From NCBI GenBank assembly GCA_022820125.1, contig JAJEGA010000041.1:1-43699 (forward strand): 43,699 nt of DNA, in the 5' to 3' direction. The notes beneath the pieces were generated by a model, which searched no databases, was not told the DNA's origin, and saw only the letters and a program-made list of their open reading frames with translations. The stretch's first letter is position 1; every line of letters begins with the position of its first letter. A program made the position numbers and the translations under genes. The DNA comes from Anaerolineae bacterium. Lineage in GTDB: Bacteria; Chloroflexota; Anaerolineae; Aggregatilineales; Phototrophicaceae. This document shows, piece after piece, positions 33,205 to 41,901 of this stretch.

Positions 33205-34521
33205 ATGGATAATACGCGTTCCAACATTCCAGCGATAAGCCCGGCGGCGGTCGTCGTCACGGCTGTGTTCTTGCTCGTCAGCGTCATCGGCATCAACTGG
33301 TTCACCACCTTTGTGCCGGTGGTCTTGCCAGAGCAAGCCTCGGCTGAATCCAAAAGCGTTGACGAACTCTTTTACATTCTGATGATCATCGGCGGCGTGG
33401 TCTTCTTCATGATACAAGGCATGCTGCTGATCTCGGTCATCGCCTTTCGCGCGCGCCCAGGCGATCATAGCGATGGACCCACCTACCACGGCAATCCGCT
33501 TTTGGAGGTCATCTGGACGGTCATCCCGGCGATGGTCGTCGTCTTTCTGGCGGTGGTGAGCTACAACATCTGGACGCAAAACTCGGAGCCAAAAGCGTCC
33601 GTCAACATGGTCGAGGGGCAGAGCATTTCGATCAATGTGACCGGCGCGCGATACGCCTGGACGCATCAGTACGTCACCGAGCGCTTCGACGAAGCTGGCA
33701 ATCAAATCGTCATCAACAGCGGGCCCGATCTGCACACCTTCATCGGCCAGAATGTCGACTTGACCCTGCAGACGCAGGATGTCATCCACTCGTACTGGGC
33801 GCCGGCGATGCGCGTCAAGCAAGATCTGCTGCCCGGGGATCCGGCTCAGGGCGGCCGCCCCACGCAGTTGCGCTTCACGCCGGTGCGCGTTGAAGGGCGC
33901 GCCTACCCCGCCGAGTACCCGATCGTCTGCGCCGAGCTCTGCGGCGACGGGCATGGACGGATGCGCGGCTCGGTCATCGTTTACGAAGACGAAAACCAGT
34001 TCCTCGATTTATTCTACGAGCCCGCCATCCACGCCATTCTCAATCCGCCGGCCGATCCAGTCTTGCGCGGCGAGATGGAAATCCAAAACTACATCTGCAA
34101 CAGTTGCCACATCCTCGATAGCCTGGATTGGACCGCCACCACCGGTCCCTCGCTGAACGGCATCGCAGAGCGCGCAGGCGAGCGCGTGCCCGGGCAATCG
34201 GCTGAAGAATACATCGCCACGTCCATCTGGAATTCGGGCGCCTTTCGCGTCCCCGGTTACGATCAGCAGATGGCTGCATTTGGTCCCGATGTTGTAGAGG
34301 CGGCCAATGTGATGACGCCCGAGCAACTGTATTCAATCGTGGCTTATCTCTGCACACAAGGCGAGGGGTCCGACTGCGACATGGACAACGCCAGCACTGC
34401 CATCCCCGACGCCATTCAAACCGTCTTTGGCTACGAGGTTGATATAACTTTCGGCATGGACGGCGATGCGGGCGCCGAGAGCGCGGACGCGGAAGCGGAA
34501 GCCGGCGAAGACTCAGCATGA
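33205..34521 (+). CDS. coxB: Cytochrome c oxidase subunit II with fused cytochrome c domain (caa3 type)
   Basis: A 438-residue subunit II. Two membrane helices (about 12-37 and 55-80) precede the cupredoxin domain. CuA ligands are His195 (VIHSYW), Cys242, Cys246, His250 and Met253 in CAELCGDGHGRM. A c-type haem motif CNSCH (298-302) follows in a C-terminal cytochrome c domain, which defines the caa3 type in which the subunit carries its own electron donor. The tail is rich in Ala, Glu and Asp. AGGTGG precedes the ATG. First gene of the oxidase operon. Confidence 0.96.
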   Translation: MDNTRSNIPAISPAAVVVTAVFLLVSVIGINWFTTFVPVVLPEQASAESKSVDELFYILMIIGGVVFFMIQGMLLISVIAFRARPGDHSDGPTYHGNPLLEVIWTVIPAMVVVFLAVVSYNIWTQNSEPKASVNMVEGQSISINVTGARYAWTHQYVTERFDEAGNQIVINSGPDLHTFIGQNVDLTLQTQDVIHSYWAPAMRVKQDLLPGDPAQGGRPTQLRFTPVRVEGRAYPAEYPIVCAELCGDGHGRMRGSVIVYEDENQFLDLFYEPAIHAILNPPADPVLRGEMEIQNYICNSCHILDSLDWTATTGPSLNGIAERAGERVPGQSAEEYIATSIWNSGAFRVPGYDQQMAAFGPDVVEAANVMTPEQLYSIVAYLCTQGEGSDCDMDNASTAIPDAIQTVFGYEVDITFGMDGDAGAESADAEAEAGEDSA

Positions 34522-34589
34522 GGCAAGCGCCAGCCAAATAAGTGGCGCGCAGAACAGTGACACGAAGCTTGGAGTGAGAAAGCGCAATT

Positions 34590-36281
34590 ATGGCAACAAT
34601 CGCCGTCCCCTTGGGGGCACAGGGAGAACAACAGGAAGCTGATGCGCTGCGGCGCCCGGCTTTAAGCGATTACCTGCGCTGGAGCGTCGACCATAAAATC
34701 ATCGGCGTGCAATATGGCGTCAGCGCTTTTCTGTTTTTCATGATCGGCGGCGCGATGGCGATGCTCATCCGCCTCGAACTGTGGACGCCCGCGCTGGATG
34801 TGATGGTCTCGGGCGCCGCTTACAACAGCCTTTTCACCATCCATGGCACGATCATGATCTTCCTATTTATCATTCCGATGTGGGCGGCTTTTGGCAATTT
34901 CGTCGTGCCGCTGCAGCTCGGCGCCAAAGATATGGCTTTCCCCTGGTTGAACGCCTTCGCCTTCTGGCTGATTCCGCCAGCCGCCGTTATCGTGCTGCTG
35001 GGCTATTTCGTCAGCCCGGCTGAAGCTGGCTGGACCTCGTATCCGCCGCTGTCGACGCTCTTCAGTGGAGACGGCCAAACGCTCTGGGCATTGGGCGCGC
35101 ACCTGCTCGGCATTTCCTCTATTATGGGCTCGATCAATTTCATCGTCACCATCTTCAATATGCGCCCGCCTGAGATGACCCTCTGGCGCATGCCCTTGCT
35201 TTGCTGGGCGGTTTTGGCGACCAGCATCATCGCCGTTATGGCGACGCCTTTCCTGGCTGGCGCGCTCACCCTGCTGCTGCTCGACCGCGTCGCCGGCACG
35301 ACCTTCTTTGACGCCGCCGGCGGTGGCGATGTGCTGCTCTGGCAGAACATTTTCTGGTTCTACAGCCACCCGGCGGTTTACATCATGGTCTTGCCTGGCA
35401 TGGGCGTGCTCAGCGAGGTGCTCTCGGTGCATAGCCGCAAGCCGGTGTTCGGTTATCGCATGGTTGGCTTATCGAGCATGGGCATCGCCTTCGTCGGCTT
35501 CACCGTCTGGGCGCACCACATGTTCACCAGCTTGCAGCCCGAGCTGCGCATCCCCTTTATGATCACCACCATGATCATCGCCGTGCCGACCGGCATCAAG
35601 ATGTTCAGTTGGCTTGGCACCATCTGGGGCGGCAAGATCCGCTTCACCAGCGCCATGCTGTTCGCGCTTGGCTTTCTCTCGCTCTTTGTCATCGGCGGCA
35701 TCAGCGGCGTCATGCTGGCGGCGCTGCCCTTCGATATTCACGTGCACGACACTTATTTCGTCGTCAGCCACTTCCACTTCGTGCTCTTCGGCGGCAGCGT
35801 CTTCGCCGTTTACGCCGCGCTTTATCATTGGTTCCCCAAGGTCACCGGGCGCATGATGAACGAGCGCCTGGGGCAAATCCACTTCCTATTCACCTACTTC
35901 GGCTTCCTGTTCACCTTCTTCCCCATGCATGTTGTTGGCATGTTGGGCATGCCTAGGCGGGTCGCCGTCTATGTCGAAGCCTTCCAGCCCTGGAACCAGT
36001 TGATCAGCTTCTCCGCCTTTGTGCTCGGCTTCTCAAGTTTCATCGTCATCTATAACGTCATCAAATCCTACTATCATGGACCGATCGCCGGCGCCAATCC
36101 CTGGCGCGCGCTGACGCTGGAATGGCAGACGACATCGCCGCCGCCCGCGACCAATTTCGCCGATGATCCGATCCCGTTTGAAGACCCCTACGGTTACGGC
36201 ACCGAAGCATCCGGCGCATACCTGGACGCGGTGGATGAAGCATTCAGCGGCGCGCAGCCAGCCCGCAGCGGCAGTCATTGA
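34590..36281 (+). CDS. coxA: Cytochrome c oxidase subunit I (haem-copper oxidase, A2 type)
   Basis: A 563-residue subunit I with about 12 membrane helices, the proton-pumping O2 reductase core. Haem a ligands are His85 and His396, the haem a3 ligand is His394, and CuB ligands are His260, His309 and His310, with Tyr264 as the crosslinked tyrosine. The segment is Tyr258-Ser259-His-Pro-Ala262, so the D-channel glutamate of A1 enzymes is replaced by the YS motif of A2 oxidases such as Thermus caa3. It lies 68 bp after coxB. Confidence 0.97.
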   Translation: MATIAVPLGAQGEQQEADALRRPALSDYLRWSVDHKIIGVQYGVSAFLFFMIGGAMAMLIRLELWTPALDVMVSGAAYNSLFTIHGTIMIFLFIIPMWAAFGNFVVPLQLGAKDMAFPWLNAFAFWLIPPAAVIVLLGYFVSPAEAGWTSYPPLSTLFSGDGQTLWALGAHLLGISSIMGSINFIVTIFNMRPPEMTLWRMPLLCWAVLATSIIAVMATPFLAGALTLLLLDRVAGTTFFDAAGGGDVLLWQNIFWFYSHPAVYIMVLPGMGVLSEVLSVHSRKPVFGYRMVGLSSMGIAFVGFTVWAHHMFTSLQPELRIPFMITTMIIAVPTGIKMFSWLGTIWGGKIRFTSAMLFALGFLSLFVIGGISGVMLAALPFDIHVHDTYFVVSHFHFVLFGGSVFAVYAALYHWFPKVTGRMMNERLGQIHFLFTYFGFLFTFFPMHVVGMLGMPRRVAVYVEAFQPWNQLISFSAFVLGFSSFIVIYNVIKSYYHGPIAGANPWRALTLEWQTTSPPPATNFADDPIPFEDPYGYGTEASGAYLDAVDEAFSGAQPARSGSH

Positions 36282-36324
36282 GACGCATCAAAGCGCAAGA
36301 CGAAGAACGAGCGGCCAAGCAGCC

Positions 36325-36927
36325 ATGACCACCATCATTGATCAACAAGGGAAACCCAAACTCGGCGCCGCCGACTTGCGATTGAAGAACAATCGCCTGG
36401 GTATGACCATCTTTCAAATCAGTTGGATCATGGTCTTTCTGGCGCTGATCATCGTCAACTGGCAGCTGCGCTTCAGCTATTCCCAGTGGCCCCCCGCCGG
36501 CGTCGCGCCCTTCGATCCATTGCTGCCCTCCGCCGCCACCCTGGCTTTGCTGCTGAGTTCGGTCTTGGTTCGGCGTGGATTACAGACGCTGAGAAGAAAT
36601 CACTTGGGCGGATTTCTGATGCGCTGGCGCGGCGCGATGGTTCTCGGTCTCGCTTTCATGGCGATCATCGTATACGAGTTCGCCTCAGTCTCCGACGCCG
36701 CCATGGCGACGCAGTACGGCGTGACCATGCGCCTGATGACCGGCTTTCACTTTGTACACGCACTGGCGATCCTGGCGATTATGGCGCGCGTGTATCGCGG
36801 CGGCGCCGCCGGCAGCTACAGCGGCGATGAGCGCCACTCTTGGCCCGTGGAAGGCACAGCGAAACTCTGGTATTTCGTCACGCTGGCATGGCTCATGTTC
36901 TATGTCGTGCTGTATTGGATTCGCTAA
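36325..36927 (+). CDS. Cytochrome c oxidase subunit III-like protein
   Basis: A 200-residue integral membrane protein with about five helices. The motif FHFVHALAILA and the C-terminal block WYFVTLAWLMFYVVLYW resemble the corresponding helices of oxidase subunit III. The true start is 36325; the longer frame overlaps coxA. It lies between coxA and an unknown membrane protein gene. A second and more canonical subunit III is encoded at 40167, so this may be a diverged paralogue or an accessory subunit. Confidence 0.75.
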   Translation: MTTIIDQQGKPKLGAADLRLKNNRLGMTIFQISWIMVFLALIIVNWQLRFSYSQWPPAGVAPFDPLLPSAATLALLLSSVLVRRGLQTLRRNHLGGFLMRWRGAMVLGLAFMAIIVYEFASVSDAAMATQYGVTMRLMTGFHFVHALAILAIMARVYRGGAAGSYSGDERHSWPVEGTAKLWYFVTLAWLMFYVVLYWIR

Positions 36928-36981
36928 ATGAACCGCAGAGTGCGCAAAAGTATATGCATATGCGTCATACAAATGGAATCT

Positions 36982-37053
36982 GTAGGGGCGTTTCGCCGAA
37001 ACGCCCAAATGATTGTGACTAGAAAGGCGGGCGTCACAGCGTGACGCCCCTAC
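36982..37053. repeat. Paired-hairpin palindromic repeat R9
   Basis: It starts GTAGGGGCGTTTCG pairing with CGAAACGCCC and ends GGGCGTCAC pairing with GTGACGCCCCTAC. Both stems are perfect and unrelated to each other in the inner part. It lies inside the oxidase operon between two genes. Confidence 0.8.
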
Positions 37054-37123
37054 AACACTCATTGAGTTGTAGGAGCTAATTGTGTGCGCTCGCTGCGGAC
37101 AAGTATAAAGGGAGTAGCGCCGC

Positions 37124-38134
37124 ATGGATAAACCGGGTCTCTCCAGGGCGATTCCCGCGCTGATCTTGGGATTCATCGCTTCGCTGGCATTCGTCTACGC
37201 GGTGCGCGTCTTACAGAATATGGAGCCCGTCTGGATGAACGCCGATTCCAGCGAAGGCGCGCAAGTCGGCATGGTGCTGGCGGCATTCGTCTCAATGGCG
37301 ACTTTCATGTGGGGCGTCGGCGCTTTTGACCCCAAGATGAGCGAGCACGGCGATCATGCAGACGAGCGCGAAGACGAAGCGCCGGAGAAAGACTTCGCCC
37401 TGCGCGCAAGCGGACCCTTATTTCGCGCGGGCCGCTGGTTATGGGATTTGACCTGGTTCATCATTAACGACTCGCCGAAACCCTGGGTCTTCCCTTATTG
37501 GCGGGTCAGCTTCTTTCTAATCAACTGGATTGTGAATGTCCTCTGGTTTATTGTCTGGTTCGCCATCGGCTTCCTCGCCTGGCGCATCTTCCTGATGCTT
37601 GTCGCCGGCATCCCGGGCACGCTCGCCGCGCTGCTCTTGACCGTCTCTTGCCTCTGGCAGATGATGGCATTCTACGCCGGGCAGCTTTTCCTGGTGCTGA
37701 CCATCGCCGTCATCACGATGGTTGTCCTGTTCACCTTCGCCTTGCTGCCACACGGCTTGGGCTTGCAGATCGCCACCGAACCAAACGCCGATTTCTTCGC
37801 CAATGGATTCGGCGATTTTGTCATTCCGATCCAGGACATCCTCGGGCTGGTCTTGCCGCCCGATGATTTCGCCAATCAGACGATTGCCGGCGCCAGCCAA
37901 TTCACTGTATTGCTGGGCTTCATTCTGATCATCTTCGTTTCCTTGGCGCTTGCCGCTGGCGGGATCGCCGTCTTCTTCTATTTGGCGCATCGTGGCGTGC
38001 GCGAGGTGAAGGAGTTCGACCCCACCGATGGCGAACGAACGCAAATTTTGCCGATCCGCGAGACGGGGAAAATCGCCAGCGGAGTCGTGAATGTCATCCG
38101 CGCCATCCCGCGCGCCATCGGCTACCAGAAATAG
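37124..38134 (+). CDS. Integral membrane protein of unknown function in oxidase operon
   Basis: A 336-residue protein with about six hydrophobic segments (near 9-29, 46-66, 128-152, 155-180, 185-207 and 262-290). An acidic, His-containing loop (about 73-90) lies after the second segment and a basic tail follows the last. I recognise no family. GGGAG lies nine bases before the ATG. Position between two subunit III-like genes suggests a role in oxidase assembly or as an extra subunit; that is inference from context only. Confidence 0.75.
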   Translation: MDKPGLSRAIPALILGFIASLAFVYAVRVLQNMEPVWMNADSSEGAQVGMVLAAFVSMATFMWGVGAFDPKMSEHGDHADEREDEAPEKDFALRASGPLFRAGRWLWDLTWFIINDSPKPWVFPYWRVSFFLINWIVNVLWFIVWFAIGFLAWRIFLMLVAGIPGTLAALLLTVSCLWQMMAFYAGQLFLVLTIAVITMVVLFTFALLPHGLGLQIATEPNADFFANGFGDFVIPIQDILGLVLPPDDFANQTIAGASQFTVLLGFILIIFVSLALAAGGIAVFFYLAHRGVREVKEFDPTDGERTQILPIRETGKIASGVVNVIRAIPRAIGYQK

Positions 38135-38146
38135 ACTGAGAGACAC

Positions 38147-38158
38147 AGCATGGCAGAA
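38147..38158. repeat. 12-bp direct repeat flanking R-M cassette, left copy
   Basis: AGCATGGCAGAA contains the start codon of the restriction-like gene. It is identical to 40164-40175, which contains the start codon of coxC. The repeat may be a target duplication or recombination scar. Confidence 0.55.
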
Positions 38159-38995
38159 GGCAATCCATATCGAGAGTTTACAAAACGGCTCAAGCTACTC
38201 ATCAGCAAGCATCCTAACCTCATCACTACGACCTTGAGCAATATATTTACTTTGAGGTTAATTGGAAACAAGACGCATGGTGATCTGGCAGAAATAGCTA
38301 TTCCAGAGTTTATAAATCAATATATGTATGACTATTCGTCTCTTCATGTAGGCAAAGACCGATTTCGTGCGAAGAAACAGGAGGAAGATATCACAGTAGT
38401 GAATGATGTCACCGAGGAAGAGATGCTCATTAGTATCAAAGCCTATGGTGTCGGTCCGCTTCAGTTGTCGACTGACAAGCAAGCCCGCATGTTCCCGCTT
38501 CTTACATCTCAAGATGAAGACGTCATAAGTGGCTATAATCGTATTAATGCAATACTCGAATCGCCAGCGTTTTCTGAATTTGAACAAATAAACATCCTGC
38601 CTCTCATATATGATGAGAAGAAAGAGAAGTGTAACATATTAGTGTTTGACGCTGAACGTGCGAAAAGAGAAACTGTGACCATTCGCAAAGTTACTGGTGG
38701 ACGCGGTAGGAAGCACCCTATTTTCGTCTTGTTAGATGAAAACGACGATTACATTTGTGAAGTCAGATATGGCGATGCGGCAGCGAATGCTTTACAGCGT
38801 GGACTCTGGACACATACGAAAAACGCTATTCAGTATTTTGATAGCATTACCAGTGGCTGGATTGACTATTCTCACAACTTGATTCTCGTTAAGCTGTTCT
38901 CGCATGCACTTGTAGCTTCAAAGAGGGGACATACGGAGGCGCTGGAAAGTGTGAAAAGGGATATAGAAACCATAATTCAAGGTGAAGGATTGTGA
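38150..38995 (+). CDS. Putative type II restriction endonuclease, family not recognised
   Basis: A 281-residue protein whose role as endonuclease is inferred mainly from its overlap with a DNA adenine methyltransferase gene. A candidate nuclease core is the acidic EEDITVVND followed by EEMLISIKAYG and GPLQLSTDK, compatible with a PD-(D/E)xK-like fold in which the third position is Ser-Ile-Lys. The gene is strikingly AT-rich compared with the oxidase genes on both sides. It starts 15 bp after the membrane-protein gene ends, and its stop overlaps the GTG start of the next gene in GTGA. The start context is duplicated before coxC. Confidence 0.65.
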   Translation: MAEGNPYREFTKRLKLLISKHPNLITTTLSNIFTLRLIGNKTHGDLAEIAIPEFINQYMYDYSSLHVGKDRFRAKKQEEDITVVNDVTEEEMLISIKAYGVGPLQLSTDKQARMFPLLTSQDEDVISGYNRINAILESPAFSEFEQINILPLIYDEKKEKCNILVFDAERAKRETVTIRKVTGGRGRKHPIFVLLDENDDYICEVRYGDAAANALQRGLWTHTKNAIQYFDSITSGWIDYSHNLILVKLFSHALVASKRGHTEALESVKRDIETIIQGEGL

Positions 38996-40128
38996 ATCAA
39001 CCACAGCTTCAGCTTGGACTGCTTGCTGATGAAAAGCCCCCACCAGCAAACACTGAGGGAATCAAATATATCGGCTCCAAAATGCTGATCATCCCTTACA
39101 TCATAGACGTTGCGAGGCGAATTAACGCTCGTACCATACTCGATGGATTCTCGGGCACAACCAGAGTTTCTCAAGCATTCGCCCAGAATGGACACGATGT
39201 AATTTCTTCGGACATTTCCGCGTGGTCAGAAGTGTTTGCAACTTGCTACTTGAGAAAATGCCGCATCAATCATTTGGCAGAACTAATCCAGTATCTAAAC
39301 AACGTTGAACCGTTTGACGGCTGGTTCACCGAACACTATGGTGGAGACGCTTCAGAGTCCGAGTTCGTTAATACAAAGAAACCTTGGCAAAGGCACAATA
39401 CCAGGAAACTGGATGCTATTAGAGACGCAATTGACGAAATGTCACTTTCCAAAGTAGAAAATGCAGTACTCTTAACTAGCCTCATTTTGGCACTCGATAG
39501 AGTAGACAGCACATTGGGACACTTTGCCTCATATCTAAAACAATGGTCTCCACGTTCTTACAAGAACCTCGAACTGAAGGAGCCCATGTTTGTTGAGACA
39601 GCCGGAAGTCACGAAGTTCGTCCAGGTGACATTTTCCAAGTCTTAGATGACTTGCCAGAAGTTGATCTGGCATATTTCGATCCACCTTATGGTTCAAACA
39701 ATGAGAAAATGCCACCGTCTAGAGTACGCTACGCAGCCTACTATCACATTTGGACAACAGTGTGCCTTAACGACAGGCCAAAATTATTCGGTAAAGCAAA
39801 GCGTAGAGTAGATACGCGCGATAAAGTAGCAGCGTCTGTCTTTGAAGATTTTAGAAGAAACTTCAGTGGTCGGTTTCGCTCTGTCGTGGCAATCGAGAGA
39901 TTGATTAGCAGCGTCCGCGCGAGGTATATTCTCCTGTCGTATAGCTCCGGTGGGCGCGCAACTTCCGCCGAACTTATTGATGTATTACAGAAGTGCGGTG
40001 AAATTATTGAGATTCGAGAAATTGAGTACAAACGAAATGTAATGTCTGGCATGCGCTGGACTAACAAATGGGTGCGCCCACGAGAAGGCAAGAACTTTGA
40101 GTATCTGTTCTTATTGCGCAAGCACTAA
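38992..40128 (+). CDS. D12-class DNA adenine-N6 methyltransferase
   Basis: A 378-residue SAM-dependent methyltransferase. Motif X (KYIGSKMLIIPYI) is at the N terminus, motif I (DGFSGTTRV) at 51-59 and the catalytic DPPY at 230-233, the order of the alpha (Dam/DpnM-like) class. Translation starts at GTG overlapping the preceding stop codon, with AAGG just upstream, so the two genes are coupled. It is AT-rich like its partner. It would protect the host from the adjacent endonuclease. The cassette interrupts the cytochrome oxidase operon between the membrane-protein gene and coxC, in the direction of the operon. Confidence 0.9.
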   Translation: MNQPQLQLGLLADEKPPPANTEGIKYIGSKMLIIPYIIDVARRINARTILDGFSGTTRVSQAFAQNGHDVISSDISAWSEVFATCYLRKCRINHLAELIQYLNNVEPFDGWFTEHYGGDASESEFVNTKKPWQRHNTRKLDAIRDAIDEMSLSKVENAVLLTSLILALDRVDSTLGHFASYLKQWSPRSYKNLELKEPMFVETAGSHEVRPGDIFQVLDDLPEVDLAYFDPPYGSNNEKMPPSRVRYAAYYHIWTTVCLNDRPKLFGKAKRRVDTRDKVAASVFEDFRRNFSGRFRSVVAIERLISSVRARYILLSYSSGGRATSAELIDVLQKCGEIIEIREIEYKRNVMSGMRWTNKWVRPREGKNFEYLFLLRKH

Positions 40129-40163
40129 GGGCAGCAATTGATTGAGATAGTAGTGAGAATTCA

Positions 40164-40175
40164 AGCATGGCAGAA
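40164..40175. repeat. 12-bp direct repeat flanking R-M cassette, right copy
   Basis: AGCATGGCAGAA, identical to 38147-38158, includes the coxC start codon. Removing one repeat and the intervening 2 kb would put coxC 15 bp after the membrane-protein gene. Confidence 0.55.
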
Positions 40176-40802
40176 TTAACAGCCAACCAGTTGAACCCGG
40201 CCGCCCATGACGACCACGGGCACATGAGCGAAGAAGAACACAACAACAACATGAAGCTCGGCGTCTGGCTCTACCTGGCGTCGGAGATCGTCATTTTCTC
40301 AATCATGATCGTCGGCTACATCATCTTTCGCATCAACAATGAAGAAATCGTGGCGCAAGCGCATGAGGAACTCGGGGTCGCGCTGGTCACCGCCAATACC
40401 TTCGTCCTGCTGGCGAGCAGCTTCTTCATGGTGATGGGCTTGCGCGCCATGCAGGGTGGCAATCGCGCCGGCATGCTGCGCTGGATCGGCTTGACGGCGC
40501 TCGGCGGCATCGTCTTCCTGGGCGGGCAATATATTGAATACAGCGAGTTGGCTCATCTCGGCATCGTGCTGGGTTTCGATACCGCCTCCGAATGGAGCAC
40601 CTTCGGCATGCGGTTCTACGCGCCCACCTTCTTCCATGGCGCCCATGTCTTTGTCGGCGTTCTTTGGGCGCTGGAAGTCATGCGGCGCGGCGCCAAGGGG
40701 CGCTACGACAACAACCCCATCGGCATTGAAATGTTCGGTCTCTATTGGCACTTTGTCGATGTCGTCTGGATCATGTTGTTCACCCTCATTTATCTGGTTT
40801 AG
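40167..40802 (+). CDS. coxC: Cytochrome c oxidase subunit III
   Basis: A 211-residue subunit III with five membrane helices. A His-rich N-terminal stretch (about 13-28) precedes the first helix. The characteristic FFHGAHVFVG and the C-terminal YWHFVDVVWI are present. It stabilises the oxidase core and lies next to coxD. The ribosome-binding site is weak, and its start codon lies within the 12-bp repeat that flanks the upstream restriction-modification cassette. Confidence 0.93.
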   Translation: MAELTANQLNPAAHDDHGHMSEEEHNNNMKLGVWLYLASEIVIFSIMIVGYIIFRINNEEIVAQAHEELGVALVTANTFVLLASSFFMVMGLRAMQGGNRAGMLRWIGLTALGGIVFLGGQYIEYSELAHLGIVLGFDTASEWSTFGMRFYAPTFFHGAHVFVGVLWALEVMRRGAKGRYDNNPIGIEMFGLYWHFVDVVWIMLFTLIYLV

Positions 40803-40813
40803 GAGCGGGAGCG

Positions 40814-41194
40814 ATGACCGAAGCGATGACCCATGAGGGCGAGCATCACAGCAATACCGTCCATCTGCTAGGGCGAGAAATCACAGTGGAAGGCGGCGTC
40901 TACACAGTCGTCTTCGGCGGCTTGGCGGTGCTGACCGTGATCGAAGTGCTAAGCGCTGAATTCCTCAAAGGCGCCATTCATGACGCGCCAGATGCCGCCG
41001 CGGCTTTGCAGGCGATTAAAGCCATTCTGCTGCTGGGCATCGCCATCATCAAGTCGAGCCTGGTCATCTGGTTTTACATGCACCTCAAAAGCGAGAAACC
41101 ACTGATCGCCGTCGTCATCCTGCTGCCGCTGCTGATCGCCGGCTTGTCGATCATGTACCTGCTCGCGATTCCACCGAGCGGTTACGGCCTTTGA
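40814..41194 (+). CDS. coxD: Cytochrome c oxidase subunit IV (prokaryotic type)
   Basis: A 126-residue small subunit with three membrane helices and the typical IKSSLVIWFYMHLK block of the prokaryotic COX4 family. GGAG lies before the ATG at 40814; the open frame extends further upstream into coxC. Only 11 bp separate it from coxC, so the two are co-transcribed. Last recognisable gene of the oxidase operon. Confidence 0.9.
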   Translation: MTEAMTHEGEHHSNTVHLLGREITVEGGVYTVVFGGLAVLTVIEVLSAEFLKGAIHDAPDAAAALQAIKAILLLGIAIIKSSLVIWFYMHLKSEKPLIAVVILLPLLIAGLSIMYLLAIPPSGYGL

Positions 41195-41241
41195 TCATCT
41201 GACGCGGCGTCTCTCCTACAGCGCTGATTCTTAAACCGGTA

Positions 41242-41250
41242 TGTTATACT
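41242..41250 (+). promoter_or_regulatory. Putative extended -10 promoter
   Basis: TGTTATACT fits an extended -10 element. It gives a leader of about 20 bases that includes GGAGG at 41269-41273, just ahead of the ATG of the first Uma2 gene. Confidence 0.4.
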
Positions 41251-41277
41251 GATACGCGAGTTGGCGCCGGAGGCTGA

Positions 41278-41862
41278 ATGCAAGTGGCCATCCAAGAAAA
41301 ACTATACACCGTTGACGACCTGTGGGCGATGGAGAGCGATCCCGAGCTTGAGCATCGCAAGTTTTATCTTATTGATGGAGTATTGTATGAGGACGAGATC
41401 CCCAAACGGCCGCATGCTAGACTTCAAGTACGAATTGGGCACTTCCTCTACGAATACGAAGAACGATTTGGGCTCGGCGAAGCAACCTCCGAATGCGGTT
41501 TCCACCCGCCCAAAACGCGCCACACAGCGCTATTGCCCGATGTCGCCTTTCAGCGTTTCGACCAGCTGCCCGACCCACCGCCCGAAGGCTATGTGCCCAA
41601 AATGCCAGACTTGGCAGTCGAGATACAATCGCCGTCCGACACGCTGAGCAAGCTACGGCAGAAGGCGCGAGCCTACCTCGAAAATGGCACGACCATCGTT
41701 TGGCTCGTTCAGCCAGAGAGGCAAGGCGTCGAAGTCTGCTGTCTGGGAGAAGACGGCGCAATCCAGTCCGAGTTTAAGCGCCAGGGCGACCTGCTTGGCG
41801 GCTATGATTGTATGCCCGGCTTTGAATTGACGGTAAACAAGCTCTTTCCGCCTGGAAACTGA
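41278..41862 (+). CDS. Uma2-family (DUF820) protein, copy 1
   Basis: A 194-residue member of the Uma2 family, a PD-(D/E)xK nuclease-like fold often expanded in cyanobacteria and Chloroflexota. Visible elements are an N-terminal recognition helix (YTVDDLWAME), LPDVAF with the putative catalytic Asp, and PDLAVEIQSPSD with the second acidic pair. A GGAGG ribosome-binding site lies five bases before the ATG. A paralogue follows 39 bp downstream. Cellular function is not established; a link to mobile DNA is plausible. Confidence 0.85.
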   Translation: MQVAIQEKLYTVDDLWAMESDPELEHRKFYLIDGVLYEDEIPKRPHARLQVRIGHFLYEYEERFGLGEATSECGFHPPKTRHTALLPDVAFQRFDQLPDPPPEGYVPKMPDLAVEIQSPSDTLSKLRQKARAYLENGTTIVWLVQPERQGVEVCCLGEDGAIQSEFKRQGDLLGGYDCMPGFELTVNKLFPPGN

Positions 41863-41901
41863 TGCCTATGCGCCCAACCCAAATTGGCGAGGTCTCATAA
41901 T

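Noticed and set aside
36163..36324. Upstream extension of the subunit III-like gene
   Set aside because: It overlaps the 3' end of coxA in another frame and has no membrane-protein character; ATG at 36325 fits the family length.
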